Shown here: piece after piece, positions 42,022 through 51,324 of the stretch
Position numbering within the stretch: the stretch's first letter is position 1
Layout of the letters: every line of letters starts with the position of its first letter
Source of the DNA: Bacillota bacterium
GTDB lineage: Bacteria; Bacillota; Clostridia; DSM-8532
Direction of reading: 5' to 3'
Length of the DNA: 64,000 nucleotides
Assembly: GCA_023415205.1 (NCBI GenBank)
Contig: JAEZLR010000035.1
Coordinates: 1 to 64,000, forward strand
Position numbers and translations under genes: made by a program
The notes under the pieces: generated by a model
Database searches by the model: none
The model's input: only the letters and a program-made list of their open reading frames with translations
What the model was told of the DNA's origin: nothing

Positions 42022-42243
42022 TTATTTCATGCTATCTTCAGCCATCTGAATCATACGCTTAACCATCTGACCACCAATAGGCCCGCCCTCGTGACCATTC
42101 TGTCTCGAAGGAAGGTCGCCCTTATAATGGTCATTGTTTTCTTTACAATATTGAAGATGGCCGATCTCTTTGGCACACTCAAGTTTGAATTTGGTCAATG
42201 CTTCGCGGCTCGAAGGGACAATAGGCGTTTTTGGCCTTGACAT
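42022..42243 (-). CDS. Alpha/beta-type small acid-soluble spore protein (SASP)
   Basis: The protein has 73 residues. These proteins coat spore DNA and protect it from UV and heat. Conserved features are REALTKFKLECAKEIG, which contains the GPR protease site (KEIG, cut after Glu), and GGPIGGQMVKRMIQMAE near the C terminus. The middle region (YCKENNDHYKGDLPSRQNG) is longer than in Bacillus SspA. AAGGAGGTGATGAG precedes the ATG. It shows that the organism forms endospores. Expression is expected from the forespore sigma factor SigG, but I could not fix a promoter. Confidence 0.92.
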   Translation of the reverse strand: MSRPKTPIVPSSREALTKFKLECAKEIGHLQYCKENNDHYKGDLPSRQNGHEGGPIGGQMVKRMIQMAEDSMK

Positions 42244-42448
42244 CTCATCACCTCCTTACCTCAAAGACTCGACAATTCAGAATTTGATTGTCCATACATT
42301 ATTGTGATCAAAAATAAAAAAATATTGCGTGTAAAAATTAGTTAATTAAATTTTTCATGGGTGAGGAATATCTCGAGTATTGTTTATTAAGACTATTCTT
42401 TTACCGATAATTTTTAAAAGCCAATTTTTTAGAGGGCGAGGGTTTTAC

Positions 42449-43984
42449 TTGAAAAAGGTTCTCAGGGTGTTGCTCAGCAGAATAGTGATCATAAGCTTTT
42501 TAATGGCGATACAAGTACTGCTTCTCATTCTGTTGGCCTTAAGGCTCAGCAAAGGCGTCTTCTTCCTTTATTCCGTTTTGGGATGGATCAGTCTGGGAGC
42601 AGTTTTCTATATTGCATGCCAAAGAAGCAATCCTTCCCATAAGCTGGCCTGGGTAATTCCCATTCTTATTTTTCCGGTGTTCGGGGGCCTTCTATATATC
42701 ATTCTGAGAACAAACGGGGCCAATAAGAAGTTTCGCAAGACCATCAACGACTCCTACCAGAAAACTCTGCCACTTTTGAAGAGTCCTTCTCATTATCTTC
42801 AAGAGCTTGAAAACGAAGATAAATGCATCGCCAACCAATCCCGGTATATCGCCCAAGCGGCGGCTTTTCCCCTATATAAAAATACAGAGACCCGGTATTT
42901 CCCCTCGGGAGAGGAGTTCTTTATTTCCTTTGTTGAACATATTAAGCAGGCCAAGCACTTTATCTTCATTGAGTTCTTTATCATCCATGAGGGCCTTATG
43001 TGGAATACCATTTTAGAGATTTTAGAACAAAAAGCCGCGGAAGGGGTGGATGTCCGTGTCATGTATGATGATGCGGGATGTCTTACAACCCTTCCCTATA
43101 AATACTATGAGAAACTCAGAGAAAAGGGGATTCAGTGCTTTGTGTTCAACCCGTTTACCCCTTTACTTGAGATACGGATGAACCACCGCGATCATCGTAA
43201 GATTATCGTTGTTGACGGTTATATTGCCTACACAGGGGGCATCAACCTGGCAGACGAATATATAAATGCCTATGAGAAGTACGGACATTGGAAGGATGCC
43301 GCCATTCTCATCAAAGGGGAGGCTGTCTGGAACATGACCGTCATGTTCCTTCAGCTTTGGGATTACATTTCAAAAACCCAGGAGGATTATGAACAGTTCC
43401 GCCCTGATAAATACTGCTCTGAAGGCTTTCAATCCGATGGGTATGTCCAGCCCTATGGAGACAGCCCCATTGATAACGAGCCCGTTGGAGAAAACACCTA
43501 TCTGAATATGATCAGCCGTGCCAGGGACTATATCTATATATTCACTCCCTATCTGGTGTTGGATCATGAGATGGTGACTATGCTCATGCTGGCAGCCAAA
43601 AGTGGGGTGGACGTTCGTATTGTCACACCCCACATTCCAGATAAGTGGTATGTCTTTATTGTTACCCAATCCTATTATGAGGTGCTTATTGAGGCCGGGG
43701 TCAGAATCTTTGAATACAGTCCAGGCTTTCTCCATTCCAAGGCCTTTGTGTGCGATGATGTTTTAGCCACGGTAGGCTCCATCAATCTTGACTATCGGAG
43801 CCTCTATTTCCACTTTGAGTGCGGTGTTTGGCTGTATAAAACCCAATCAGTGATGGCTGTCAAGGAAGATTTTATCAATACCTTTCCAAAATGCCATGAA
43901 ATCACTCTGGAGCAATGCCGTACGATCAGCCCGTTTAGACGACTTTTAAGAGGCTTTTTAAGGCTTTTTGCACCCTTGATGTAA
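42449..43984 (+). CDS. cls: Cardiolipin synthase
   Basis: The protein has 511 residues. It joins two phosphatidylglycerols to cardiolipin at the membrane. Two N-terminal membrane segments are followed by two phospholipase D domains with HKD motifs: HRDHRKIIVVDG and HSKAFVCDD. The second is followed by GSINLDYRS. TTG at 42449 is chosen because GCGAGGG precedes it and the membrane segments start just after; an in-frame TTG at 42380 would add 23 residues. It diverges from the SASP gene and converges with trpA with 4 bp between them. Confidence 0.9.
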   Translation: MKKVLRVLLSRIVIISFLMAIQVLLLILLALRLSKGVFFLYSVLGWISLGAVFYIACQRSNPSHKLAWVIPILIFPVFGGLLYIILRTNGANKKFRKTINDSYQKTLPLLKSPSHYLQELENEDKCIANQSRYIAQAAAFPLYKNTETRYFPSGEEFFISFVEHIKQAKHFIFIEFFIIHEGLMWNTILEILEQKAAEGVDVRVMYDDAGCLTTLPYKYYEKLREKGIQCFVFNPFTPLLEIRMNHRDHRKIIVVDGYIAYTGGINLADEYINAYEKYGHWKDAAILIKGEAVWNMTVMFLQLWDYISKTQEDYEQFRPDKYCSEGFQSDGYVQPYGDSPIDNEPVGENTYLNMISRARDYIYIFTPYLVLDHEMVTMLMLAAKSGVDVRIVTPHIPDKWYVFIVTQSYYEVLIEAGVRIFEYSPGFLHSKAFVCDDVLATVGSINLDYRSLYFHFECGVWLYKTQSVMAVKEDFINTFPKCHEITLEQCRTISPFRRLLRGFLRLFAPLM

Positions 43985-43988
43985 TTTG

Positions 43989-44789
43989 TTATTCGCTGTC
44001 AAGGGCCAGACGAAGAGACTGGGTGAGTTCGGATACCTTTTTCAGAGCCTCCACCTCAGTGGTACTCTCCTCAATTTGTTTTACCAGGGCGCTCCCAACA
44101 ATAATGCCATCGCAATAATCCTTAAGCTCACGGGCCTGCTCAGGGGTTGATATACCAAAACCCAAATAAGCAGGGATTTTCGTACTCTTATGGACCTCTT
44201 TCATGAACCCTTTAAAGTTGGTTTTAAAATCAGTCCGAATACCCGTCACACCAAGGGAGGAGACGCAATAAAGGAACCCCTTGGCGACTGATGCGATGGG
44301 CCCTATTCTGGATCCTGAGGTGGGGCTGACCAAGCTGATAATACGAATCCCTTCTTTCTCAGCCAGGGGCAGGAACTCCTGCTGTTCCTCGAAGGGAACA
44401 TCGGGAAGAATCACTCCATCCACCCCGCATATCCGGCATTTCTTGAAAAAGGCTTGAGATCCATAATGAAACAGGCTATTGGCATAAATCAAAAAAACCA
44501 GGGGTGTAGCCATTGTTTCTCGGAGCCTCGCAGCAAGATCAAAGATGGAATCCAATGGAAGGGGCTGCTTCAATGCCCGGATATTTGCCCTTTGAATGAC
44601 GGGACCCTCGGCAACAGGGTCTGAAAAAGGAATGCCCAATTCAATCAGGTCTGCACCGGCCTCCACCATGGTGTTGACCAGGCGGTAGGTCATCTCAAGG
44701 GATGGGTCACCTGCCGTAAGAAAGGTGACCAATGCTTTTTGGCCAGCGGCTTTTTTCATTTCCAATACGCTATCTATTCGATTATCCAT
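43989..44789 (-). CDS. trpA: Tryptophan synthase alpha subunit
   Basis: The protein has 266 residues. It splits indole-3-glycerol phosphate to indole and glyceraldehyde 3-phosphate and passes indole to TrpB. The catalytic Glu50 and Asp57 lie in LIELGIPFSDP; the normal PxADGPxIQ appears here as PVAEGPVIQ. The ATG at 44789 has GGGGAGGA upstream and overlaps the trpB stop by 8 nt. It is the last gene of the trp operon and is convergent with cls. Confidence 0.95.
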   Translation of the reverse strand: MDNRIDSVLEMKKAAGQKALVTFLTAGDPSLEMTYRLVNTMVEAGADLIELGIPFSDPVAEGPVIQRANIRALKQPLPLDSIFDLAARLRETMATPLVFLIYANSLFHYGSQAFFKKCRICGVDGVILPDVPFEEQQEFLPLAEKEGIRIISLVSPTSGSRIGPIASVAKGFLYCVSSLGVTGIRTDFKTNFKGFMKEVHKSTKIPAYLGFGISTPEQARELKDYCDGIIVGSALVKQIEESTTEVEALKKVSELTQSLRLALDSE

Positions 44790-45966
44790 GTTTATTCCTC
44801 CCCATAATTCCGGCGATAAATTCCACATCCTTATCACCCCGTCCAGAGAGGTTTACCACAAGGATCTGTTCTTTTGGAAGGGTGGGGGCCAGACGAGCGG
44901 CATAGGCCACTGCATGGGCGCTTTCAATGGCCGAGATGATGCCCTCTGTTCGGGCCAGAAGCTGGAAAGCGGACACCGCCTCATCGTCAGTAGCCGAAAC
45001 ATATTTGCCACGACCTTCTTTATAGAGGTGGGCATGTTCGGGGCCGATGCCGGGATAGTCCAAGCCCGCGGAAATAGAATGAACCGGGGCGATTTGCCCT
45101 GCTGTATCCTGTACAAAATAGGACTTCATCCCGTGAAAAATACCCACTTCTCCTCTAGCCAAGGCTGCGGCGTGATCACAGGTATCCAGGCCTTTTCCTG
45201 CCGCCTCAACCCCAATGAGCTCTACGTTTTTATCGGGGATGAATGGATAAAAGAGTCCCATGGCATTGGAACCTCCTCCTATGCAGGCGATCACTTTATC
45301 GGGCAGCCGTCCTGTGTAATTCAGCAACTGTTCCCGGACTTCTTTTCCTATGACAGCTTGGAAATCCCTGACCATAGCAGGGTAAGGGTGGGGGCCCATG
45401 ACCGAGCCCAAGACATAGAAGGTGTCCTCCACCCGGAAGGTCCATTGTCTGAAGGCCTCGTTGACGGCATCCTTAAGGGTGCGGGTTCCGCTGTTCACGG
45501 GAGTCACCTTTGCTCCCAAAAGCTCCATCCGGAACACGTTAAGGGCCTGCCGTTGTGTATCCTCGCTCCCCATGAAGATTTCGCACTCCATTCCGAAAAG
45601 AGCGGCGGCGGTGGCCGTGGCAACGCCATGCTGCCCCGCACCTGTTTCAGCAATTAAGCGCTTTTTTCCCATTCGCTGGGCCAGCAAAACCTGACCCAAT
45701 ACATTGTTAATCTTATGGGATCCGGTGTGATTCAGATCCTCACGTTTAAGAAATATTCTGGCTCCCCCCAGCTTTTTGGTGAGATTTTTGGCTTCGTAAA
45801 GAAGGGAGGGTCTTCCTGCATACTCCCTATAGAGGGTATCCAATTCATTTATAAAAGACCTGTCCCCCAGGGCGTCTTGGTACGCCCTTTCAAGCGCTTC
45901 TAGGGCAGGCATGAGGGTTTCGGGGATATATTGACCGCCAAAATCTCCATATCTTCCTGGTTTCAT
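44782..45966 (-). CDS. trpB: Tryptophan synthase beta subunit
   Basis: The protein has 394 residues. This PLP enzyme condenses indole and serine to tryptophan. The PLP Lys is Lys85 in NHTGSHKINN; GAGQHGVATA and GGGSNAMG bind substrate and phosphate. The start MKPGRYGDFGGQYIPE is typical of TrpB1, the form that partners TrpA. It overlaps trpF by 4 nt and trpA by 8 nt. Confidence 0.97.
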   Translation of the reverse strand: MKPGRYGDFGGQYIPETLMPALEALERAYQDALGDRSFINELDTLYREYAGRPSLLYEAKNLTKKLGGARIFLKREDLNHTGSHKINNVLGQVLLAQRMGKKRLIAETGAGQHGVATATAAALFGMECEIFMGSEDTQRQALNVFRMELLGAKVTPVNSGTRTLKDAVNEAFRQWTFRVEDTFYVLGSVMGPHPYPAMVRDFQAVIGKEVREQLLNYTGRLPDKVIACIGGGSNAMGLFYPFIPDKNVELIGVEAAGKGLDTCDHAAALARGEVGIFHGMKSYFVQDTAGQIAPVHSISAGLDYPGIGPEHAHLYKEGRGKYVSATDDEAVSAFQLLARTEGIISAIESAHAVAYAARLAPTLPKEQILVVNLSGRGDKDVEFIAGIMGRNKHG

Positions 45967-46607
45967 TGTCTTTCCTCCTTGTTTCGTATTGCTTCTATGA
46001 ACTTTATTATTAGGGCTAAGTCCTTAAACCCATCGGCTCCTTCAACACCGGTACTGACATCCACCCCATACGGATTCGTCTTTTGAAGGATCTCATTTAT
46101 ATTTGCAGGGGACAGCCCACCGGCAAGGATGCAGTTCTCCAGTGAGGAGGGCAGAAGACCCAGATTTAAGGGTATGCCGCTTCCCGGAAGAGCACCATCA
46201 TATAGAATTCTGTCCCACGAACCCGGGGTGAGTCCAGGAATCTCATGGAGCGAGGGACGTTGCGTCTTGGAAGCATAGGGCATTTTTAGGCTTTTCCACA
46301 GCTCAACGCCAGAGCTTATATTGAACCTGAGCGCCTCCAAAACCTCCGGACCTTCCTCTCCATGAAGCTGCACCACTCTTAGTCCGCACAGGCGAACGGT
46401 CCTAACAATGGTGTCAACGGCTTCATTAACAAAGACCCCTACAGGCAGGATCTTTGTATCCAAAGCGTCAATGAGCCGTGCAGCTTCAAAGGGTGTTATC
46501 CTCCGTCTAGAAGGGGCAAAGACAAAGCCTGCGTAGTCCGGGAGAACCTGATTGATAAAACAGATTTCCCGGGCCAGCCTTAAACCACATATCTTCACTT
46601 TAACCAT
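45963..46607 (-). CDS. trpF: Phosphoribosylanthranilate isomerase
   Basis: The protein has 214 residues in a TIM barrel. It converts phosphoribosylanthranilate to CdRP in the third pathway step. The catalytic Cys is in VKICGLR (Cys7) and the Asp in the late YGVDVSTGVE segment. VVQLHGEE and LAGGLSPANI are typical family motifs. It overlaps trpC by 8 nt and trpB by 4 nt. Confidence 0.95.
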   Translation of the reverse strand: MVKVKICGLRLAREICFINQVLPDYAGFVFAPSRRRITPFEAARLIDALDTKILPVGVFVNEAVDTIVRTVRLCGLRVVQLHGEEGPEVLEALRFNISSGVELWKSLKMPYASKTQRPSLHEIPGLTPGSWDRILYDGALPGSGIPLNLGLLPSSLENCILAGGLSPANINEILQKTNPYGVDVSTGVEGADGFKDLALIIKFIEAIRNKEERQ

Positions 46608-47376
46608 AGGCTTTTAAACCTCGCAGGAAGGGTTCAACATTCTGCTGGCGCATCAGGGCTTCACCGATGAGAAGGGCATCGGCACCTTTTTGATAGACGC
46701 GTTCTCCGTCCAAAAGGCTAACAATACCACTTTCGCAAACGATGGCACGATCCTTGGGAATTAATGTGCACAACCGGTCGAAGGTTTTCAAGTCCACCTC
46801 AAAGGTGTTCAAATTCCTGTTATTGATGCCGATGATCCGCCCATCCGTGCGAGCAGCACGCACCAACTCGTATTCATTGTGAACCTCAAGAAGTACCGAA
46901 AGGCCCAGACCTTTGGCAAACCTGTAAAGCCTCATGAGCGTGGCTTCCTCCAAAAGTGCGGCAATAAGAAGAACCGCGTCGGCTCCCTTAGCATAAGCGT
47001 AGAGAATTTGGTATTCATCCATAATAAAGTCTTTATTAAGAACCGGCAGAGAAACTGCCTGCTTTACATGGGAAAGATCATCAAAGCTCCCCAGAAAGTA
47101 ATCCTGTTCGGTTAGCACCGATAGGGCAGACGCGCCACAGGACTGATAGTTTAGGGCCTTTTGTACAGGGTCAACATCAAGGTTAATGATGCCCTTGCTG
47201 GGAGAGCCACGCTTGATTTCAGCGATAATGGAAAGGCCGGGGGCCTTGAGGGGCCCATACAGGTCCAGGGGTTTAGAAGAGCGGTTCATGGCGCTTATTT
47301 CCAAGGCCTTATAGGAAAGGCTGGCCTTCAAATCCTCTACACGCCGTTTTTTTGCTCTGATAATATCCTGGAGCAT
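46600..47376 (-). CDS. trpC: Indole-3-glycerol phosphate synthase
   Basis: The protein has 258 residues in a TIM barrel. It closes the indole ring of CdRP. Family motifs are IAEIKRGSPSKG, LNKDFIMDEYQI, GINNRNLNTFEVD and CESGI. The catalytic Lys is in IKRGSPSKG and the Glu residues are in the later strands. It is not fused to trpF, unlike the enterobacterial enzyme. It overlaps trpD by one base. Confidence 0.96.
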   Translation of the reverse strand: MLQDIIRAKKRRVEDLKASLSYKALEISAMNRSSKPLDLYGPLKAPGLSIIAEIKRGSPSKGIINLDVDPVQKALNYQSCGASALSVLTEQDYFLGSFDDLSHVKQAVSLPVLNKDFIMDEYQILYAYAKGADAVLLIAALLEEATLMRLYRFAKGLGLSVLLEVHNEYELVRAARTDGRIIGINNRNLNTFEVDLKTFDRLCTLIPKDRAIVCESGIVSLLDGERVYQKGADALLIGEALMRQQNVEPFLRGLKAYG

Positions 47377-48401
47377 TATTGTCTCGCCTCCTTTATGGCC
47401 AAAGTCGCCAAACGGTAGTCATTAAGCTTGTTGAGGGCAGCGCCGCTGTCAATGGCCACTTGAGCCATTCGTAGCCCATCCTTGAGGGTCTTGGCATAAT
47501 CCGCCACATAAAGAGCCGCAGCAGTGTTAATAAGGACAATATCCCTTCGGGCCCCAGTCTCTCCCTTCAAGATATTCAGCAGAATCTCGGCATTTTGATC
47601 GGTATCTCCTCCGATCACTTCCGATAGGGGATAGGATTTAAGACCAAGGCTTTCGGGATTAAGAATATAGCTGAGGATATGACCGTTCTTTGCCTCACAG
47701 ACGGTGGTAGGCCCACAGATGGAGATCTCATCCAACCCATCTTGGCCATGGACGGCCAGAACCCCTTTTACACCAAGCCCCACAAGCGCCTTGACCAGGG
47801 GCTCGCAAAGCGCTTCGGAATAAACACCCATGAGCCTGTAAGGAGCTCTCGCAGGATTGGTCATGGGGCCCAGGATATTGAAAATGGAACGGATACCTAA
47901 TTCCTTTCGAGGCCCGGCAGCAAATTTCATGGATTGGTGATAGCCGGGAGCAAACATAAAGCACACATCGGTTTTTGAGAAGCATTGTCTGGCCTCATGG
48001 GGTGAAAGGGCGATCACGATGCCCAGAGCCTCCAGAACGTCTGCGCTTCCGCAACGGCTGGAAACCGAGCGATTGCCATGCTTGGCGACCGGTAGACCTA
48101 CTGCAGCTGTAACAAAGGCTGAACAGGTGGATATATTGAAGGTGCCTATGCCATCACCCCCAGTACCTACGATATCGATGGCCTCCTTATCCAGATGAAC
48201 TCTTTCGGCGTGCTTATCCATGACCTCAGCGCAACCGATGATTTCATCAATGGTTTCTCCCTTCATGGAAAGGGCCGTGATGAAGGCGCCGATCTGGCTG
48301 GGTGAGGCCTGACCTGTCATGATCTCCTCCATGGCTTCGTAGGCCGCGTCCCGAGGGATATGCTGGTGATTAACCAGGGTTTTTATTGTTTCCTTAAGCA
48401 T
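47376..48401 (-). CDS. trpD: Anthranilate phosphoribosyltransferase
   Basis: The protein has 341 residues. It transfers ribose phosphate from PRPP to anthranilate. The PRPP loop is seen as VGTGGDGIGTFNIST, followed by KHGNRSVSSRCGSADVLEALG and the metal site HGQDGLDEIS. It is a single-function TrpD, separate from the TrpG glutaminase. It overlaps trpG by 8 nt. Confidence 0.96.
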   Translation of the reverse strand: MLKETIKTLVNHQHIPRDAAYEAMEEIMTGQASPSQIGAFITALSMKGETIDEIIGCAEVMDKHAERVHLDKEAIDIVGTGGDGIGTFNISTCSAFVTAAVGLPVAKHGNRSVSSRCGSADVLEALGIVIALSPHEARQCFSKTDVCFMFAPGYHQSMKFAAGPRKELGIRSIFNILGPMTNPARAPYRLMGVYSEALCEPLVKALVGLGVKGVLAVHGQDGLDEISICGPTTVCEAKNGHILSYILNPESLGLKSYPLSEVIGGDTDQNAEILLNILKGETGARRDIVLINTAAALYVADYAKTLKDGLRMAQVAIDSGAALNKLNDYRLATLAIKEARQ

Positions 48402-48993
48402 GGTACAGACTCCTTTCCTTGGATGAAATCCTTAAGAAATTACTGATGATTTTCATTCCGTGCTCAGTCAGTATGGACTCGGGATGAAACTGTACGCCGT
48501 AAATTGGAAGGCTGCGATGGGCTAGGCCCATAATGATGCCGTCGTTGGTTTCAGCAGTTACCGCCAAGGTGTCGGGTAAAGTCTCCGCATCCACTACCAG
48601 TGAATGGTACCTGGCGGCTTGGATAATGGGTGGTAATCCTGAAAAAATAGGACATCCCGAGGCGATGTGAATGGAGGAGGCTTTACCATGTACAGGCCCT
48701 GATGGACTATGGTTAACCCGTGCCCCGAAGGCTTCACCCATGGCTTGATGGCCCAGGCATATGCCCAGAACAGGAATATATTGTCCAAGGCAACGTATGG
48801 CCTCTATACTAATTCCCGCTTCGGAGGGGCAGCCGGGACCCGGTGAAATCAATAGGTGGCTAGGTTTTAGGGCCAGCAGCTCAGGCAGGCTGATTTTGTC
48901 GTTTCTAAACACCTGGATATCCGGATTCATAGTGCCTACATACTGATAAAGGTTATGGGTAAAGGAGTCGTAATTATCGATAAGTACTATCAT
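48394..48993 (-). CDS. trpG: Anthranilate synthase glutamine amidotransferase subunit
   Basis: The protein has 199 residues. It supplies ammonia from glutamine to TrpE. The opening IDNYDSFTHNL, nucleophile Cys79 in GICLGHQ and the late FHPES (His/Glu of the triad) mark a class I glutaminase. In many Firmicutes the same protein also serves p-aminobenzoate synthase (PabA); no pab genes are near here. It overlaps trpE by 4 nt. Confidence 0.95.
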   Translation of the reverse strand: MIVLIDNYDSFTHNLYQYVGTMNPDIQVFRNDKISLPELLALKPSHLLISPGPGCPSEAGISIEAIRCLGQYIPVLGICLGHQAMGEAFGARVNHSPSGPVHGKASSIHIASGCPIFSGLPPIIQAARYHSLVVDAETLPDTLAVTAETNDGIIMGLAHRSLPIYGVQFHPESILTEHGMKIISNFLRISSKERSLYHA

Positions 48994-50471
48994 TGGACAT
49001 TCCCTGCCTCTCTGATGGCTTCAAGTACGGCCTTGGCCTTATTCTGACATTCCTTATATTCCTTTTCCGGATCCGAGTCAGCCACTACTCCTGCTGCGGC
49101 CTGAACATAGGCCTTACCGTCCTTGATTAAAACGGTCCGTATGGTGATGCAGGAATCAACATGCCCGTCGAAGGACAGGTAGCCGATGGCCCCGCCATAG
49201 GGACCCCGGCGGGTGGATTCCAAAGCGTCAATGATTTCCATAGCTCGTACCTTGGGGGCACCTGTCAGGGTGCCGGCCGGGTAGACGGCCGTTAAGGCGT
49301 CCAGCGGATGAAGGCCTCCCTTGAGCTTCCCTGTCACAGTGGAGGAGAGGTGCATAACCCTGGAGAAGCGGACCACCTCCATCAGCCGATCCACCTGAAT
49401 ACTGCCAAACTCGCTGACCCGCCCAAGGTCATTGCGTCCCAAATCCACCAGCATCATATGCTCGCTTTTTTCCTTTTCATCATTCAACAGTTCCTGCTCC
49501 AGTTCCGCATCCTCTTTGGGATCGCGGCCCCTCCTTCTGGTGCCTGCAAGGGGACAGGTTTCCAGCCTTCCGTCGGAGCATCTTAAAAGAAGCTCGGGAG
49601 AGGCCCCAATCAGGGTCAAATCATCCAGCTTGATATAGAACATATAGGGGGAAGGGTTGGTTAAGCGGAGCCGTCGATAGACGCTCAGGGCTGATGACGG
49701 AGCCTCCATGGAAAATCTTTGGGAAATTTGAACCTGAAAGATATCCCCATCAAAAATGTGCTGTTTGGCTATCTCAACACACTTAAGATAATGCTCCTGG
49801 GTCATATTGCAGGTTACTTCATGGCTTTTGGCTTCAGGTGACTGGGGCATTTCTTCCGTAGCGGGGGCAAAGGCCTCATCATAAAGGCTCTGGAGACGTT
49901 GTGCGGCCTCAGCATAGGCCTCCTCCAATGGCTTGTCAGTTGAAAAACAGACAACCAAAATGAGCTTTTGCTTGACATGGTCAAAAATCAGAACCTCATC
50001 TGCTACCATCATGCACAGATCAGGCGTGTTAAGGTCATCACAGGGTGGATGGGGAAGATTTTCCATATAGCGTACCAAGTCATAACCCATAAAGCCTACG
50101 GCTCCTCCGTAAAACCTTGGAAGCTCTGGAAGGGTGGGGCTTGAAAAGCGGGTCATGAAGTTTTTCACTGCCTCTAGGGGCGTTTCTTCCAAAGCTTCAA
50201 TGGTTCCATCTCTGAACCTGGCTTCGGTTTTTCCGTTTTCACAACGCAGGATGGCGAGAGGGCTACTGGCTAGAAATGAATAGCGCCCCCATCTTTCACT
50301 TCCTTCCATACTTTCAAGGAGAAAGCAGTTGGTACTCCTCTCCTCAAAACGTTTAAATACGCTAATAGGGGTTTCTGTGTCCACATAAAAGGATGTAAAT
50401 AGGGGAAGATAGGCGTATTGCCCGGTGAATTCCCGGAGCCTTTCCAGACTTGGTTCAATGTGAAAATTCAT
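48990..50471 (-). CDS. trpE: Anthranilate synthase component I
   Basis: The protein has 493 residues. It makes anthranilate from chorismate with TrpG. The tryptophan-feedback motif is LLES (near residue 50). The active-site motifs are PLAGTRRRG, SEHMMLVDLGRNDLG and AGTLTGAPKVRAME. The LLES site indicates allosteric inhibition by tryptophan in addition to the T-box. The ATG at 50471 has AAGGAGG upstream. It is the first gene of trpEGDCFBA. Confidence 0.96.
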   Translation of the reverse strand: MNFHIEPSLERLREFTGQYAYLPLFTSFYVDTETPISVFKRFEERSTNCFLLESMEGSERWGRYSFLASSPLAILRCENGKTEARFRDGTIEALEETPLEAVKNFMTRFSSPTLPELPRFYGGAVGFMGYDLVRYMENLPHPPCDDLNTPDLCMMVADEVLIFDHVKQKLILVVCFSTDKPLEEAYAEAAQRLQSLYDEAFAPATEEMPQSPEAKSHEVTCNMTQEHYLKCVEIAKQHIFDGDIFQVQISQRFSMEAPSSALSVYRRLRLTNPSPYMFYIKLDDLTLIGASPELLLRCSDGRLETCPLAGTRRRGRDPKEDAELEQELLNDEKEKSEHMMLVDLGRNDLGRVSEFGSIQVDRLMEVVRFSRVMHLSSTVTGKLKGGLHPLDALTAVYPAGTLTGAPKVRAMEIIDALESTRRGPYGGAIGYLSFDGHVDSCITIRTVLIKDGKAYVQAAAGVVADSDPEKEYKECQNKAKAVLEAIREAGNVQ

Positions 50472-50514
50472 GGCGGTTCCTCCTTTTTAATCGGACGGAC
50501 ACCATAAAAGAGGC

Positions 50515-50777
50515 AACAAAAAACCTGTCCTTGTATTATTACAAGGACAGGTTAATAAACCTGCGGTACCACCTTGATTGACGATAAACGTCCCCTCTTT
50601 TAGAGTGCCATCACACTCTTCATCCGCTAACGCTGATGTTGCGTCGGTCGCTACTTAGTCATCATGCCTTTCGCTCCGCCCTCAAGAGCCCATTGTTCTG
50701 TGCCTGCCTGCTGCATTTCACCAACCGCAGCTCTCTGATAAAGCCGTACACACAGTTTTACTTCTCTTTCACAGGTT
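50515..50777 (-). promoter_or_regulatory. Trp T-box leader of the trp operon
   Basis: The leader binds uncharged tRNA-Trp and prevents termination when tryptophan is short. On the minus strand Stem I has GAGAGC, GGTTGGTGAAA and GAACAA-TGG-GCTCTT; the specifier TGG (Trp) is at 50690-50692. The T-box AAGGTGGTACCGCAGG is at 50560-50575. The terminator pairs 50522-50535 with 50540-50553 and is followed by six T residues. All expected parts are present, with the usual spacing before trpE. Confidence 0.95.
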
Positions 50778-50783
50778 TGTAAT

Positions 50784-50812
50784 AGAATACCATGGTGTTT
50801 CTTCCATGTCAA
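50784..50812 (-). promoter_or_regulatory. Promoter of the trp operon
   Basis: On the minus strand a perfect TTGACA (50807-50812) and TATTCT (50784-50789) are separated by 17 bp. Transcription would start near 50777, just before Stem I of the T-box. Confidence 0.8.
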
Positions 50813-50841
50813 GCATTTGGCTATAAAATTTGGAAAATCTA

Positions 50842-51255
50842 TCATAAAAGGGATGGAGGCATGGTGGAAGAAAATTTCTGGTCCTGTGCTTCCATGAAGC
50901 TCTGAGCATCCTTGGAGAATAAGAGGAGGAGAGCGGAGACTAGATATACCGTAGCCATGATAATGCTCCAAAGACTAAAATCTGAGAAACATATCAAGAG
51001 GGCAGAGATTCCGCCTAAAGCGTATAGAATAAGAGAAACCCATTTTGCCCAGGGCTTTCCACGATAGAGATAAAGGCATAATAGCCCGGTCAGGAATAAC
51101 CGTACGATACCCGTGGTTATATTTTCTGAGGCGCTTTCAGGGTATCCCGCAGAGGTAAGCAGGGCGGTGGTTGAGATGATTGTCCCTATATTGATTAAAA
51201 GGGTAAGGGTAATGATAATGATAACGATATACTTGCCTTTTTTCAATGATTCCAT
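50842..51255 (-). CDS. Small membrane protein of unknown function
   Basis: The protein has 137 residues with four hydrophobic segments (about 8-32, 46-62, 69-88 and 92-112). The arrangement around RGKPWAKWVSLILYALGG resembles small Clostridia membrane proteins of unknown function. The tail (KDAQSFMEAQDQKFSS) is hydrophilic. It ends 30 bp before the trp promoter. The stretch to the next upstream gene (51256-51324) holds only a ribosome binding site. Confidence 0.7.
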   Translation of the reverse strand: MESLKKGKYIVIIIITLTLLINIGTIISTTALLTSAGYPESASENITTGIVRLFLTGLLCLYLYRGKPWAKWVSLILYALGGISALLICFSDFSLWSIIMATVYLVSALLLLFSKDAQSFMEAQDQKFSSTMPPSLL

Positions 51256-51324
51256 AAAGATAGGTTCCTTTCATTCCATTAATAGCCGCTGAAGGTATTT
51301 AAGGTCTCGAAGGTATAAGGATTA

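Noticed and set aside
44725..45657. A 310-codon open frame on the plus strand opposite trpA/trpB
   Set aside because: The opposite strand carries unambiguous tryptophan synthase genes; the frame has no family features.
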